DNA of 64,000 nt from positions 62,001 to 126,000 of the forward strand of contig NZ_JAOQNS010000006.1 in NCBI RefSeq assembly GCF_025961475.1. Direction: 5' to 3'. Source of the stretch: Rhodobium gokarnense. Its GTDB lineage: Bacteria; Pseudomonadota; Alphaproteobacteria; Rhizobiales; Rhodobiaceae. A model generated the notes under the pieces. It was not told the DNA's origin and did no database searches. It worked only from the letters and a program-made list of their open reading frames with translations. Below are positions 36,803 through 45,329 of this stretch, in pieces. Numbering within the stretch: position 1 is the stretch's first letter; each line of letters opens with the position of its first letter. The translations under genes and the position numbers were made by a program.

Positions 36803-39800
36803 CTATTCGGCGAGTACCCGGGTCGTCGGGAAGCTGATTTCCACCAGCGTGCCGCTGCCGTGGTCGGAGGTGATGGCAAAGCTCGCCCGGTTGGCCTCCG
36901 CCAGCGCCTTGGTGAGCGGCAGGCCGAGGCCGGTGCCGCCGCTGAAGCGCGAGGTGTGGAGCTGCCGGAACGGCTCCAGCGCCATCTCGATCTCCCGCTC
37001 GCTCATGCCGACGCCGGTGTCGCGGACCCGGAGCGTCACCTCGCCATTGTCTTCGAGCGCGGTGGAGACGATGACCTGGCCGCCCGGCGTGTTGAACTTG
37101 ATGGCGTTGGACAGGAGATTGAGCACGATCTGGCGCAGGCTCCTGGGATCGGCGACGACCTTCGGCACGGACGCCGGCAGGCTGGTGCGGATGATGATCC
37201 GGGCGCGGTTGGCCTGCGGCTGCAACAGCGCCACGCCCTCCTGGATGATCTCTGCCGGCGACACCGCCTCGAAGGTGAGCTCCAGCTTGCCGGCCTCGAT
37301 CTTGGACAGGTCCAGGAGATCGTTGACGAGGCTCATGATGTGCTCGCCGGAGGTGTGGATATCGCGCAGATAATCGCGGTAGCGGTCGTTGCCGATCGGC
37401 CCGAAGCGCTCCTCCATCATCACTTCGGAAAAGCCGATGATGCCGTTCAGCGGCGTGCGGATCTCGTGGCTGATCTTGGCCAGGAAGTCGGATTTTTGGG
37501 ACGAGGCATCCTCGGCCTTGCGTTTGGAGGCGGTCAGTTCCTCCTCGGCCTTCTTCCACTGGGTGATGTCGCGCAGCACCGCGCAGTATTTGCGGTCGCC
37601 GCCATAGGCCGGCGCCGCGCCGGCCCGCTCCGAGGTGTCGTCGAGCCGGCCGATGGTCATGAACAGCGGGATCAGCCCGCCCTGGGCGGCAAGGCCGATG
37701 ACCTCGCGGCCGTCATTGAGGAGGCTGGCGACGCCGTTCCTGGTCAGCCCGTCGAGATAGTCGGTGGCCGAGCGCCGGCTTTCCGGGGCAAGGAACTGCA
37801 CCAGCCGGCGGCCGATCATCGCCTCGCGGTCGCTGCCGAAGAGCGCCTCCGCGCTGGCGTTGACGCCGAGGATGGTGCCGTCGCCGTCGAGGATCAGCGT
37901 GCCGTCGGTGGCGGTGTCGAGGATGGTCTCAAGCTCACGGACGCGGTGCCGGGCGCTCGCCAGTTCCGGGCTCTCCGCCGGTCGCTCCGCGACGAGGCGC
38001 GGCCGGGAGCTTCCCGGCTCTTCGGCCGGGCGGAACGACATCATCAGCGCGTTGCCGTCGTTCCACGGCACGGCATGGAGCCGGGCCATCACCGAGACGA
38101 GGTCGTCGTCGCGGCGGCGCAGGCGCACATAGCGGTCGGCCGGGCCGCCGGCATCGCTCTCGGAGGGGCCGTCGGCTTCCTCGCCGGGGCCGACGATGAT
38201 GGCGTCCAGCCCGCCGGCCTCGTCGAGGGCGTCGAGGCTGTCATAGGCGATCAGGTCGAGCATCGGCTGGTTGGCGTAGATCACGGTCTGGTCGCGGGCG
38301 ATCAGCACGCCGACCGGCAGCCGGTCGAGAAGGCTCGGATCGATCTGGCGCGGCTTGTAGGAGGCAAAGGCGGAGGGAAGCGGCACGACGTTCTCCGCCT
38401 CCGCGCCGTCGGTTTTCAGCGCGGTTTCGGCAACCTCGTCGTCGTCGCCTTCCAGCCGCGCGCCGAGCGCATCGGCTATCTGGCGGAACGCCTGCAGTTC
38501 GGGCTTCGACAGGAGCGGCGCGCTTGGCGTGGTGCGCAGGATCGCCGGCGGCTCATCCCGCGGCTCGTATCGCAGTTCGGGGGCGAAGACGTCGGCTTCC
38601 CGCTCGGCGATGTCGTCGGCCGGTTCTTCGGGGTCGGCCGTTGCGCCGATCTCCGATTCGGCTTCCGGTTCCCCGGCCGGTTCGGCCTCGGTGGCCGCAG
38701 GCCCTTCGTCTTCGGCCTCCGGTTCCGCGGCCGTCTCGGCCTCCTCCGGCGTTTCGTCGCCGGAGGACTGGATCCGGCGGGCGATTTCGTCCATCGCGCC
38801 GGACGTAAGGCCGACAGCAGTCACCGATGCTGCGGTGTCGGCGGTCTCGGCGGTCTCGGTGTTTTCCGTGTCCGGGGCGTCGGTCCCATCCGGCACGTCG
38901 CTGGCGATGCCGTCGCCGAGATGGCGTCCGGAGGCGAGCGGGTCGAACTCGGCTTCCATCGTCCGGCAGACGCCGAAGCCGCGATAGCCCTCGAATTCGC
39001 GGCCGCGGCCGAAGGCGGGCAGGGCGGCGAGATCGACGGGAACGCGCAGGTCCGTGCCTTCGACCGGCCAGTCGACGGTGATCCCGCTCCAGGTGTCCTG
39101 CTTGGAGATCGCGGCCGAGACCTCGTCGGCCTTGGCGAGCCGGTAGCGTTCGGCGACCTCCGGCCAGGTCCGGTCGACGATGCTTGCCGCCGCCGGGCCG
39201 ACGGCGTCGGCGAATTCGTGGCTGACGAAGGTGAAGGTGCCGTCCGTATCCATCTGCCAGACGAAGCGGTGCGGCCGCTCCCGGCGCTTGAAGGTGAAGG
39301 CGGCCGGCGTCGGCGCCTCGTGCGGCACGCTCGCGGGCGCTTCCGCAGCGGTCGGGGCGGGGGAGGGGATGTCTTCGTCGGCGGCCGCCTCGGCCACATT
39401 GCTCTCTTCGGCGGCCTCAGCCGGCGCGTCTTCGGAGATCGTTTCGTCCGCGACATCGGCCGGCGGCACTGCCGCGTCGTCCGTTTCCTCGCCGGCATCG
39501 GCAATGCCTTCTTCGGCATCGGATGCCGAAAGCTCCGACGTCTCCTCTGTCGGCCCTGCGTCGGCTTCGGCGGGCTCCGGAGCGCTCTCCGGCGCGTCGG
39601 TCGCGTCCTCATCGGGCTGCGGGCGCGCTTCGCCGACGGGCGAGGGCGTGGCAATCGTCTGCTGCACCATCGGCGGCAGGTCTGTCCTCTTCTCGCCGTT
39701 GCCCTGCGGGGCGTCGTCGCTGGACCAGTCCTTCGGCAGGTCGGGCGTTCCGTCGCCCGGCGCCGCCGCCGGCTCCGCCGGCCGCCGGCGCTCCGACATC

Positions 39801-40522
39801 GACGGCACCGGCACGCCGGGCCAGGCCGTCGCCATCGCGGCGGGGTCGGCCGCAAGGGCCGCCGCCTCGCCAGGCGTTGCCAGAAGCGCGATCGCCTTGC
39901 CGGTATCGCCGAGCCGGGAAATCAGCATGCGCCGGCCGGCAAAGGCGCCGGAGAGCGCGGTTGCCGCCGTGGCGCCGTGCGAAAGCGCGCTGCCGACGGC
40001 GGCCGCGACCGTGTCGGGAATGTCGGCCGGGGCCGGAAAGCCGGGCCCCGCGGCAACGATGGCGCCATCGGCGTCGATGACGGCGGCGCGAAGGCCGTTG
40101 CCGCCGAGGACGGCGCAATCGTCGGAAAGGCGCTGTTCGGCGTCCTCCGGCGCATCGATCATCTCGTTGAGCCCGATGCCGAGGACGACGGGGTCCGCAT
40201 CGCCCCGCTCCACGACCGTGCACAGCACCGGCGTGCTGACCGCCGTCATGCCGCGATAGAGGCGAAGCTGGACGATCTTCGGCCGGTCGGCACCGCTTGT
40301 CGCGAGCCGGGCGATATGGCCGGCAACGCCGCCGCGGGAAAAGTCGCGACCGGCAAGGGCGGCAAGGGTCCGCGCCCTGAAGAAGCGGGTGCCCGCGGCA
40401 TTGGCCCACAGAATGCGGCGGCCGCTGGCGTCCCAAAGCCAGACTGGCCGCGCATCGCCGAAATGGGCCCCGATGCGCGGATCGCCGAGGAAATCGATAA
40501 GCTGTGCGGCGGATATACTCAT
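36803..40522 (-). CDS. PdhS-like hybrid-free sensor histidine kinase with PAS domains
   Basis: A 1239-residue cytoplasmic histidine kinase (no membrane segment seen). The phospho-acceptor is His1019 in FLAKISHEIRTPLNGIIGFS, and MMEERFGPIGNDRYRDYLRD is the DHp stretch characteristic of PdhS/PleC/DivJ kinases that act on the DivK branch of cell-cycle control. The ATPase has the N box NLLSNAIKF, DTGVGM and GGTGLGLPL. PAS folds occur near 400-500, 730-830 and 860-1000 (for example ILDTATDGTLILDGDGTILG). Two long Ala/Glu/Asp-rich stretches (about 270-390 and 540-660) lack order-promoting residues and look disordered. It is longer than the roughly 1000 residues of Brucella PdhS because of these linkers. 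Confidence 0.86.
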   Translation of the reverse strand: MSISAAQLIDFLGDPRIGAHFGDARPVWLWDASGRRILWANAAGTRFFRARTLAALAGRDFSRGGVAGHIARLATSGADRPKIVQLRLYRGMTAVSTPVLCTVVERGDADPVVLGIGLNEMIDAPEDAEQRLSDDCAVLGGNGLRAAVIDADGAIVAAGPGFPAPADIPDTVAAAVGSALSHGATAATALSGAFAGRRMLISRLGDTGKAIALLATPGEAAALAADPAAMATAWPGVPVPSMSERRRPAEPAAAPGDGTPDLPKDWSSDDAPQGNGEKRTDLPPMVQQTIATPSPVGEARPQPDEDATDAPESAPEPAEADAGPTEETSELSASDAEEGIADAGEETDDAAVPPADVADETISEDAPAEAAEESNVAEAAADEDIPSPAPTAAEAPASVPHEAPTPAAFTFKRRERPHRFVWQMDTDGTFTFVSHEFADAVGPAAASIVDRTWPEVAERYRLAKADEVSAAISKQDTWSGITVDWPVEGTDLRVPVDLAALPAFGRGREFEGYRGFGVCRTMEAEFDPLASGRHLGDGIASDVPDGTDAPDTENTETAETADTAASVTAVGLTSGAMDEIARRIQSSGDETPEEAETAAEPEAEDEGPAATEAEPAGEPEAESEIGATADPEEPADDIAEREADVFAPELRYEPRDEPPAILRTTPSAPLLSKPELQAFRQIADALGARLEGDDDEVAETALKTDGAEAENVVPLPSAFASYKPRQIDPSLLDRLPVGVLIARDQTVIYANQPMLDLIAYDSLDALDEAGGLDAIIVGPGEEADGPSESDAGGPADRYVRLRRRDDDLVSVMARLHAVPWNDGNALMMSFRPAEEPGSSRPRLVAERPAESPELASARHRVRELETILDTATDGTLILDGDGTILGVNASAEALFGSDREAMIGRRLVQFLAPESRRSATDYLDGLTRNGVASLLNDGREVIGLAAQGGLIPLFMTIGRLDDTSERAGAAPAYGGDRKYCAVLRDITQWKKAEEELTASKRKAEDASSQKSDFLAKISHEIRTPLNGIIGFSEVMMEERFGPIGNDRYRDYLRDIHTSGEHIMSLVNDLLDLSKIEAGKLELTFEAVSPAEIIQEGVALLQPQANRARIIIRTSLPASVPKVVADPRSLRQIVLNLLSNAIKFNTPGGQVIVSTALEDNGEVTLRVRDTGVGMSEREIEMALEPFRQLHTSRFSGGTGLGLPLTKALAEANRASFAITSDHGSGTLVEISFPTTRVLAE

Positions 40523-40807
40523 ACGTTTTCGGTCCGTCGTGCCACGGCCGGCCCCGATATTCGGCGCCGCGGGCCTTAGGTGTCGACCCCATGTCCTTTA
40601 ATACTTTGTTAATATATAGTATTCGCGATCGCGTCCATCATCGGACCCGGTCCCGGGCGGCAAGATTGCCGACAGGGTAAACGCCGCCCGGGCTGGGAGA
40701 TTTATGTTGCGGTGCAGCATTTTCGTTGATAGGTTGCGGCCACGTCGGGCGACCATCGATAACAACAACGCGGCCGGCGACGGATTCACGCTTGGGAGTA
40801 ACCGCAA

Positions 40808-41194
40808 ATGGCAACCAAAAAACCGACCGGCTTCGAGATGCCGGATCAGTTTCGGCAGATGGCCGAAGGCAACGTCAAGCAGGCCCAGCAGGCCTTCGAC
40901 GAAATGATGTCGGCGATGCAGAAGGCCGTGACGACGGTGGAATCCTCCGCCTCCACGGTCCAGACCGGCGCCCTCGATTTCAACAAGAAGGCGCTCGGCT
41001 ATGCCGAGGAGAACGTCGCCAAGGCCTTCGAATATGCGACGAAATCGCTGCAGGTCGCGGACATGCAGGAGCTGATGCAGCTCCAGAACGAGTTCCTGCG
41101 CACGCAGATGACCGCGCTCGGCGAACAGGCCCGCGAGCTCTCCGACGCCGTCACCCGGACCGCCACGGAGGCGACCAAGAGCGGCGACAAGTAG
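40808..41194 (+). CDS. Phasin-family protein 1
   Basis: A 128-residue alpha-helical protein that would coat polyhydroxyalkanoate granules. MPDQFRQMAEGNVKQAQQAF is followed by the phasin core VQTGALDFNKKALGYAEENV and AFEYATKSLQVADMQELMQL, amphipathic throughout and without a signal peptide. TTGCGGTGCAGCA at 40707-40719 upstream resembles half of the PhaR-like boxes found before the second phasin. A rho-independent terminator follows at 41223-41249, so the gene is probably monocistronic. Confidence 0.9.
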   Translation: MATKKPTGFEMPDQFRQMAEGNVKQAQQAFDEMMSAMQKAVTTVESSASTVQTGALDFNKKALGYAEENVAKAFEYATKSLQVADMQELMQLQNEFLRTQMTALGEQARELSDAVTRTATEATKSGDK

Positions 41195-41222
41195 GCGCCG
41201 GTCCGCCCCTTTGCGATAATGG

Positions 41223-41249
41223 AAAGGCCGGTTCCCGCCGGCCTTTTTT
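41223..41249 (+). terminator. Rho-independent terminator after phasin 1
   Basis: Perfect 9-bp stem AAAGGCCGG/CCGGCCTTT with a 6-nt loop and six T residues in all following the GC stem, 29 bp after the stop codon. Confidence 0.9.
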
Positions 41250-41297
41250 GCGTTCGGCTCCCGGCCTTGCCGCTATCCCCTTCAGAAAACGCGGATT

Positions 41298-41332
41298 TTG
41301 CTGCAGCGCAAAAAAATATTGCATTGCAGCAA
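41298..41332. promoter_or_regulatory. Inverted pair of PhaR-like boxes before phasin 2
   Basis: TTGCTGCAGCGCAA (41298-41311) and, on the opposite strand, TTGCTGCAATGCAA (41319-41332) agree at 12 of 14 positions. The outer arms TTTTGCTGCA and TGCAGCAAAA form a perfect 10-bp inverted repeat (41296-41334). PhaR repressors of phasin genes bind TGC/GCA-rich sites of this kind, and relief by nascent PHB granules is the known logic. Confidence 0.7.
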
Positions 41333-41491
41333 AAGTCTCCCTATATTGGGTCGCAGAGTTGAGGGGCAGACATTCTGCCAGTTCCGGTATCGGCACCGAC
41401 GGCAACGGGTCGGGCGGGGCCTGCCAGGAAGCAGAGTTTCCCATTCGTTCCGCGCGGATCACCTGGCGACGGACAACCGAGGAGAAAGACA

Positions 41492-41980
41492 ATGGCCACC
41501 ACCGAAAAGACCACCAAGACCGCTGCCAAGCCGGCCGCCAAGGCCGCCGAGGACACCTTCGCCATCGGCAATATGGGCAATATGGAAGTCCCGACCGCCA
41601 TGCGCGAGATGGCCGAGAAGAGCGTCACCCAGGCCCGCGACGCCTACGACAAGTTCCGCACGGCCACCGAGGACGCCACCGGCATGATGGAGGACTCCTA
41701 CGAGACCTCCCGCCAGAACGCGATCGAGTTCAACAGGAAGGCGATCGACCTGGTCAAGGAGAACGCCGACGCGACGTTCGACTTCTTCAAGGACCTGCTC
41801 GGCGCCAAGTCGATGGCCGAGGCGATCGAGCTGCAGACCGGCTTTGCCCGCAAGCAGTTCGAGGCCGCCGGTTCCCAGGTCAAGGACATGCAGGAACTGG
41901 CCACCCGCGCCGCCACCGACGCCTCGCAGCCCTTCAAGGAAGTGTTCGAGAAATCCTTCAAGAACATCAAGGTCGCTTAA
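41492..41980 (+). CDS. phaP: Phasin-family protein 2
   Basis: A 162-residue PHA-granule protein. A Lys/Ala-rich head (KTAAKPAAKAAEDTF) precedes the phasin domain VPTAMREMAEKSVTQARDAY, NAIEFNRKAIDLVKENADAT, FDFFKDLLGAKSMAEAIELQ and FARKQFEAAGSQVKDMQELA, which is the canonical phasin_2 pattern. It lies downstream of a PhaR-like inverted box pair and is followed by a strong terminator. AGGAGAAAG precedes the start. Together with phasin 1 it indicates that this organism stores PHB; the synthase genes are elsewhere. Confidence 0.93.
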   Translation: MATTEKTTKTAAKPAAKAAEDTFAIGNMGNMEVPTAMREMAEKSVTQARDAYDKFRTATEDATGMMEDSYETSRQNAIEFNRKAIDLVKENADATFDFFKDLLGAKSMAEAIELQTGFARKQFEAAGSQVKDMQELATRAATDASQPFKEVFEKSFKNIKVA

Positions 41981-42010
41981 GCTTCCTCCCACGACCTGAT
42001 GTTAGCCTGG

Positions 42011-42040
42011 CGCCCGGTGCATCGCACCGGGCGTTTTTTT
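42011..42040 (+). terminator. Rho-independent terminator after phasin 2
   Basis: CGCCCGGTGC/GCACCGGGCG 10-bp perfect stem, 3-nt loop ATC, then seven T residues. Confidence 0.95.
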
Positions 42041-42182
42041 ATGGTTTTTGAAGGCGGTAGGGCAACCGATTCGCGGCCCGGCCAGCGCTCCGGCGAGGGA
42101 TTTCGGGGCGCTTTCCGATTGGCCCGATGCCCTCTTGAAAAGGCGGCGGTTTCTCCATATTGTCCGCCAACGTTTCGCCTGT

Positions 42183-42259
42183 GCAGCTGTAGCTCAGTTG
42201 GTTAGAGCGCCGGATTGTGGATCCGGAGGTCGTAGGTTCGACCCCTACCAGCTGTACCA
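42183..42259 (+). tRNA. tRNA-His (anticodon GTG)
   Basis: Complete cloverleaf: acceptor GCAGCTG pairs with CAGCTGT (one G-U at 1-72), D arm GCTCAGTTGGTTAGAGC, anticodon stem CCGGA/TCCGG enclosing TTGTGGA with GTG at 34-36, T arm GTAGG-TTCGACC-CCTAC, and encoded CCA. The discriminator base is A73 and the base before position 1 is T, so the G-1:C73 pair of most bacterial tRNA-His is absent. This is a known alphaproteobacterial peculiarity, matched by a divergent HisRS. Confidence 0.96.
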
Positions 42260-42368
42260 TTTCTCCAGAATTCGGCCGATTTCCCCCGCGCGTAGCCCGC
42301 GCCCGCGCCGTCACGATTGTGCGTAGACCGCGTAGGCATCATAAAAGTTGCATAAATGGCACACGTCC

Positions 42369-42394
42369 CTTGGTAGAAATACCAAGTGCTTTTT
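42369..42394 (+). terminator. Candidate terminator downstream of tRNA-His
   Basis: CTTGGTA-GAAA-TACCAAG: perfect 7-bp stem with a GAAA tetraloop, followed by TGCTTTTT. The stem is not GC-rich, but position and T-run fit the end of the tRNA transcript. Confidence 0.6.
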
Positions 42395-42451
42395 GGGGAG
42401 TATCGAGGCCGCGCCGAATGCGCTATTGTTCCCTTGCATGCTGGAGGACTT

Positions 42452-42502
42452 AAGGCGTGTTGAACGACGCTGGCTCGTGTGGCCCGCCGTTCAACACGCC
42501 TT
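42452..42502. other. Strong 15-bp hairpin of unknown role
   Basis: AAGGCGTGTTGAACG and CGTTCAACACGCCTT form a perfect 15-bp stem around a 21-nt loop; CTTTTAT follows. It lies between the tRNA-His terminator and the convergent secreted-protein gene. A 33-codon reading frame starting ATG 42438 spans it, with GTTCCCTTGC but no clear SD before the start. It may be a terminator, a small RNA or a miniature mobile remnant. Confidence 0.5.
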
Positions 42503-42566
42503 CTTTTATGTGCAAACGCCTGGAAGTAGCGGGGCGTAAGGCCTCAACCGGATACGGCGGATACCC

Positions 42567-43460
42567 TCAGAATCGGTAGCCGGCCTCGTCAAGGAACGCC
42601 TTCAGCGCCTCCGGAAACGGGACCGAGACCTGGTCTTCCGGCTTGCAGCTTTCCATCGGCTGGCCCGTGCGGCAGATGTCGTAGCCCTCGTCCTGGGGCG
42701 CTTTCTTGTAGGCCTCCAGCATCGCCTCCCAGGCCTCCTTGCCTTCCCCGACCAGCGATTTCTGCGCCACCCAGCCGGCATAGAAGCCGGCGGCGAACTC
42801 GCCGTTGCGGTCCGCGGCCCAGCCCTCCATCGCCTTGATCCAGGTGCGGTGCTTCTTTTCGAAGCGCTTGTCGCGGGTGACGTCCACCGGCTTGCCGTTC
42901 CGGATGGCGAGAATCTTCAGCGGTGCGGCGCTGCAGGCGTAGCAGTCGAAGGCATAGAGGAAGCGGTTGTCGATGATCACCAGTTCCCCGGTGCCGTCGC
43001 CGTCGGCATCCTCCAGATAGTCGCCGCCGCCATCCCAGTCGCCGATCACATGGGCCGACCATTTGCCGGCCTTGTCGGCGGCCGCGACGATCACCCGCGT
43101 GCAGCAATGGGCGCCGCCCGAATAGCTGGAAAAGACGACCTCGGGCGTGGCGTTCCCCGGATCCATCTCGGCGATCTCGGCCGCGCCCTGGCGCCAGTCG
43201 GAGCCGGCCGACACGCCCTCGGTGCGCAGAACGGTGCGCCCGTCGACGATCACCTCTAGGAGCGGCACCACCTCGGTGGCGCCGCCGCTGATCTGCGGCT
43301 CGGCGATGACCCGAGCCGTGATGCCGCCGGCGCTGACCTCGACCCGCTCGTGCTCGTCGTCGAGTTCGGCCCTTGGAAAGCTGGTCTCCGCCACGGCGGA
43401 TGCGACAAGGAAAAGGCCGAAAAGTCCGGCGATGGTGGCCGACAGAATTGGTGCGCGCAT
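42567..43460 (-). CDS. Secreted hypothetical protein with calcium-loop-like repeat
   Basis: A 297-residue protein with a signal peptide (MRAPILSATIAGLFGLFLVA, processing near AVAE). The central region has a beta pattern (EVVPLLEVIVDGRTVLRTEG, TPEVVFSSYSGGAHCCTRVI) and DWDGGGDYLEDADGDGTGEL, an acidic loop like those of FG-GAP/VCBS repeats that bind calcium. Paired cysteines (HCCT, CYAC and two near the C-terminus) suggest disulfides and periplasmic or extracellular location. I do not recognise a named family or function. A second gene is not close on its strand; the APH/P-loop fusion lies 124 bp upstream. Confidence 0.75.
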   Translation of the reverse strand: MRAPILSATIAGLFGLFLVASAVAETSFPRAELDDEHERVEVSAGGITARVIAEPQISGGATEVVPLLEVIVDGRTVLRTEGVSAGSDWRQGAAEIAEMDPGNATPEVVFSSYSGGAHCCTRVIVAAADKAGKWSAHVIGDWDGGGDYLEDADGDGTGELVIIDNRFLYAFDCYACSAAPLKILAIRNGKPVDVTRDKRFEKKHRTWIKAMEGWAADRNGEFAAGFYAGWVAQKSLVGEGKEAWEAMLEAYKKAPQDEGYDICRTGQPMESCKPEDQVSVPFPEALKAFLDEAGYRF

Positions 43461-43584
43461 GTGTTTGAGCCCCCGCTCGTTTCCACCTTCGGCGTGGCCC
43501 GGTGTCCGGATAGCGTTCGCCGCCATGCGTACTCCGGTGCATTTTGGGGCGACTATATCGGCAGTGCGCCGCCCCGTCATCGTC

Positions 43585-45168
43585 TTAAACGGCCAGAATG
43601 CTGCCCCTTTCGAGGGCCTCGCGTGCCAGCGCGACCGCTTCCCCGGTGTCGCCGGAGGCATCGACCCGGGCCCAGGTGATGGTGCCGAGGTCGTAGGTGA
43701 GCTGGCGTTCCACCACCGAGACGTCGGCGTCGGAGGCATCGCCGGTGCGCGCCTCGACGCGGGCAAACAGCGTTTCGGCCGGCGCTTCCAGCCACAGCCC
43801 CTGGAAGGGCACCTCCACCGCCTCGGCGATCCGTTCCGCGGCCGCGCGTTCCGCCGGCATGGAGAATACCGCATCGAGCACCACCGACTGGCCGGCAGCG
43901 AGCGCCGTGCGCGCCTTGGCGATGATCCGGTGATAGACCTCGTGGGTGACCTCCAGCGTGTACGCGTCCTCCGGCAGGTGCTCGGTCTCCGGGATCCCGA
44001 AAAGGTCCTTGCGCTCGATGTCGGAGCGCAGCACCAGCGCCCCCGGCGCCCGGTCGAGATGCGGTGCAACGGCCGCGGCGATCGTCGACTTGCCGGTGCC
44101 GGAAAGCCCGCCGACCGCATAGAGCCGCGGCGGCGCCGGGTCCATCAGGGCGCGGGCGAGCGCGAAATAATCGCCCGCCTGGGCCGAGGCCTCGGCAAAG
44201 GCGGCGCCGTCCAGATGCGCCAGCCGCGACGCCGTCACCATCGCCCGGATCCCCGCGCGCAGCGCCATGAAGAAGGGCAGGGCCGCCAGCGCCTCGAAAT
44301 GGTCCGGGTCCGGCCGGTGCGCCAGATAGCGGCAGAGCACCCGGTTCGCGGCCCGGTGGTCGCCGCGCTGCCACAGGTCCATGAGCAGGAAGGCGAGGTC
44401 GTAAAGGACGTCGTTGGTGGCGATCGAATCGTCGAACTCGATGGCGTCGAACAGCACCGGCTTGCCGTCGAAGCAGGCGATGTTGCCGAGATGGCAGTCG
44501 CCGTGGCAGAGCCGGATATGGCCGAGCCGGCCACGCTGCTCGATCAGCGGGGTGAGGCGGGCGAGTGCATCCTCCATCGCATGCGACAGGGCATGGACCT
44601 GGCCGATGTCGAAGAGATCCGGCCATTCCTTGAAGCCGGCCTCGTTGTTGGCGATGTAGCCGGCAAGGCTTTTCAGCCATGGCAAGGCGTCGCGCTTCGG
44701 CGCCCGCTCGTGGGAGGCCGCGATGCGGGCGACCAGCGCATCGACCAGCCGGTCGCTGAGCGGGCCATGCTCGGCGATGCGGTCGAGCGTCTCGGTCTCG
44801 TCGAAGCGGTTCATCCGGACCGCCCACGCAACGGGCGTTCCCGCGCCGCCGATGGCGAGCCCGCCATCTGGCTCGCGGGTGATGGCGACGACGTCGCGAT
44901 AGATCTCCGGCGCGTTGTCGCGGTTGACCTCGATTTCGCGATGGCAGGCGCGGCGGCGTTTCTCCAGCGTCGAAAAATCGAGAAAGGGATAGCGCACGGC
45001 GCGCTTGATCTTCAGCACCTCATCGCCGGCAAGGAACACCATTGCGGCGTGGGTGTCGATCCGCCGCACGTCCTGCTTGAGCCCGTAAGTCTTTGGATCC
45101 TGGAGGAAAGCGACGATTTCGCCCTGGTCCTGCATGACGTGCTGGCGGTGCCGGGTGTTGTTGCTCAT
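43585..45168 (-). CDS. APH-like kinase fused to a P-loop (AAA_33) kinase domain
   Basis: A 527-residue cytosolic fusion. The N-terminal half (about 1-330) is aminoglycoside-phosphotransferase-like: the catalytic loop is RLCHGDCHLGNIACF, and LFDAIEFDDSIATNDVLYDL supplies the metal-binding acid. The C-terminal half (about 345-527) has Walker A in AVGGLSGTGKSTIAAA, LVLRSDIERK and SVVLDAVFSMPAERAAAE, as in zeta-toxin/gluconokinase-like P-loop kinases. This two-domain protein occurs widely in proteobacteria with no agreed substrate, and is unlikely to be a true resistance gene. ATG 45168 has GGGGA; ATGs at 45183 and 45135 are alternatives. Confidence 0.85.
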   Translation of the reverse strand: MSNNTRHRQHVMQDQGEIVAFLQDPKTYGLKQDVRRIDTHAAMVFLAGDEVLKIKRAVRYPFLDFSTLEKRRRACHREIEVNRDNAPEIYRDVVAITREPDGGLAIGGAGTPVAWAVRMNRFDETETLDRIAEHGPLSDRLVDALVARIAASHERAPKRDALPWLKSLAGYIANNEAGFKEWPDLFDIGQVHALSHAMEDALARLTPLIEQRGRLGHIRLCHGDCHLGNIACFDGKPVLFDAIEFDDSIATNDVLYDLAFLLMDLWQRGDHRAANRVLCRYLAHRPDPDHFEALAALPFFMALRAGIRAMVTASRLAHLDGAAFAEASAQAGDYFALARALMDPAPPRLYAVGGLSGTGKSTIAAAVAPHLDRAPGALVLRSDIERKDLFGIPETEHLPEDAYTLEVTHEVYHRIIAKARTALAAGQSVVLDAVFSMPAERAAAERIAEAVEVPFQGLWLEAPAETLFARVEARTGDASDADVSVVERQLTYDLGTITWARVDASGDTGEAVALAREALERGSILAV

Positions 45169-45329
45169 TGTGCGTTTCCCCATCTGTTGAAGACGGTGGA
45201 CTCCGCCCGGGCGACATTTGTTCGTGCCGTCACAAATCCGTTGACGGATGTCGCTCTGGTGGAGTTCGATTGCGACAGATCGTTGAATCTGTTCAGCATA
45301 AGTTGAAAGCCGTGTGGGGGAGTGACGCC

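Noticed and set aside
36860-40579. A 1239-codon reading frame antisense to the histidine kinase
   Set aside because: It mirrors the kinase gene almost exactly, has no homology-like motifs and is the expected shadow in a GC-rich genome; the kinase frame contains all HisKA/HATPase motifs.
42183-42259. tRNA-His as an integration (att) site for an island
   Set aside because: I found no second copy of the tRNA 3' end in the window and no integrase gene nearby.
43585-45168. Aminoglycoside-resistance gene
   Set aside because: The APH-like loop is fused to a P-loop kinase in a chromosomal housekeeping context; this two-domain family is widespread and not linked to resistance.
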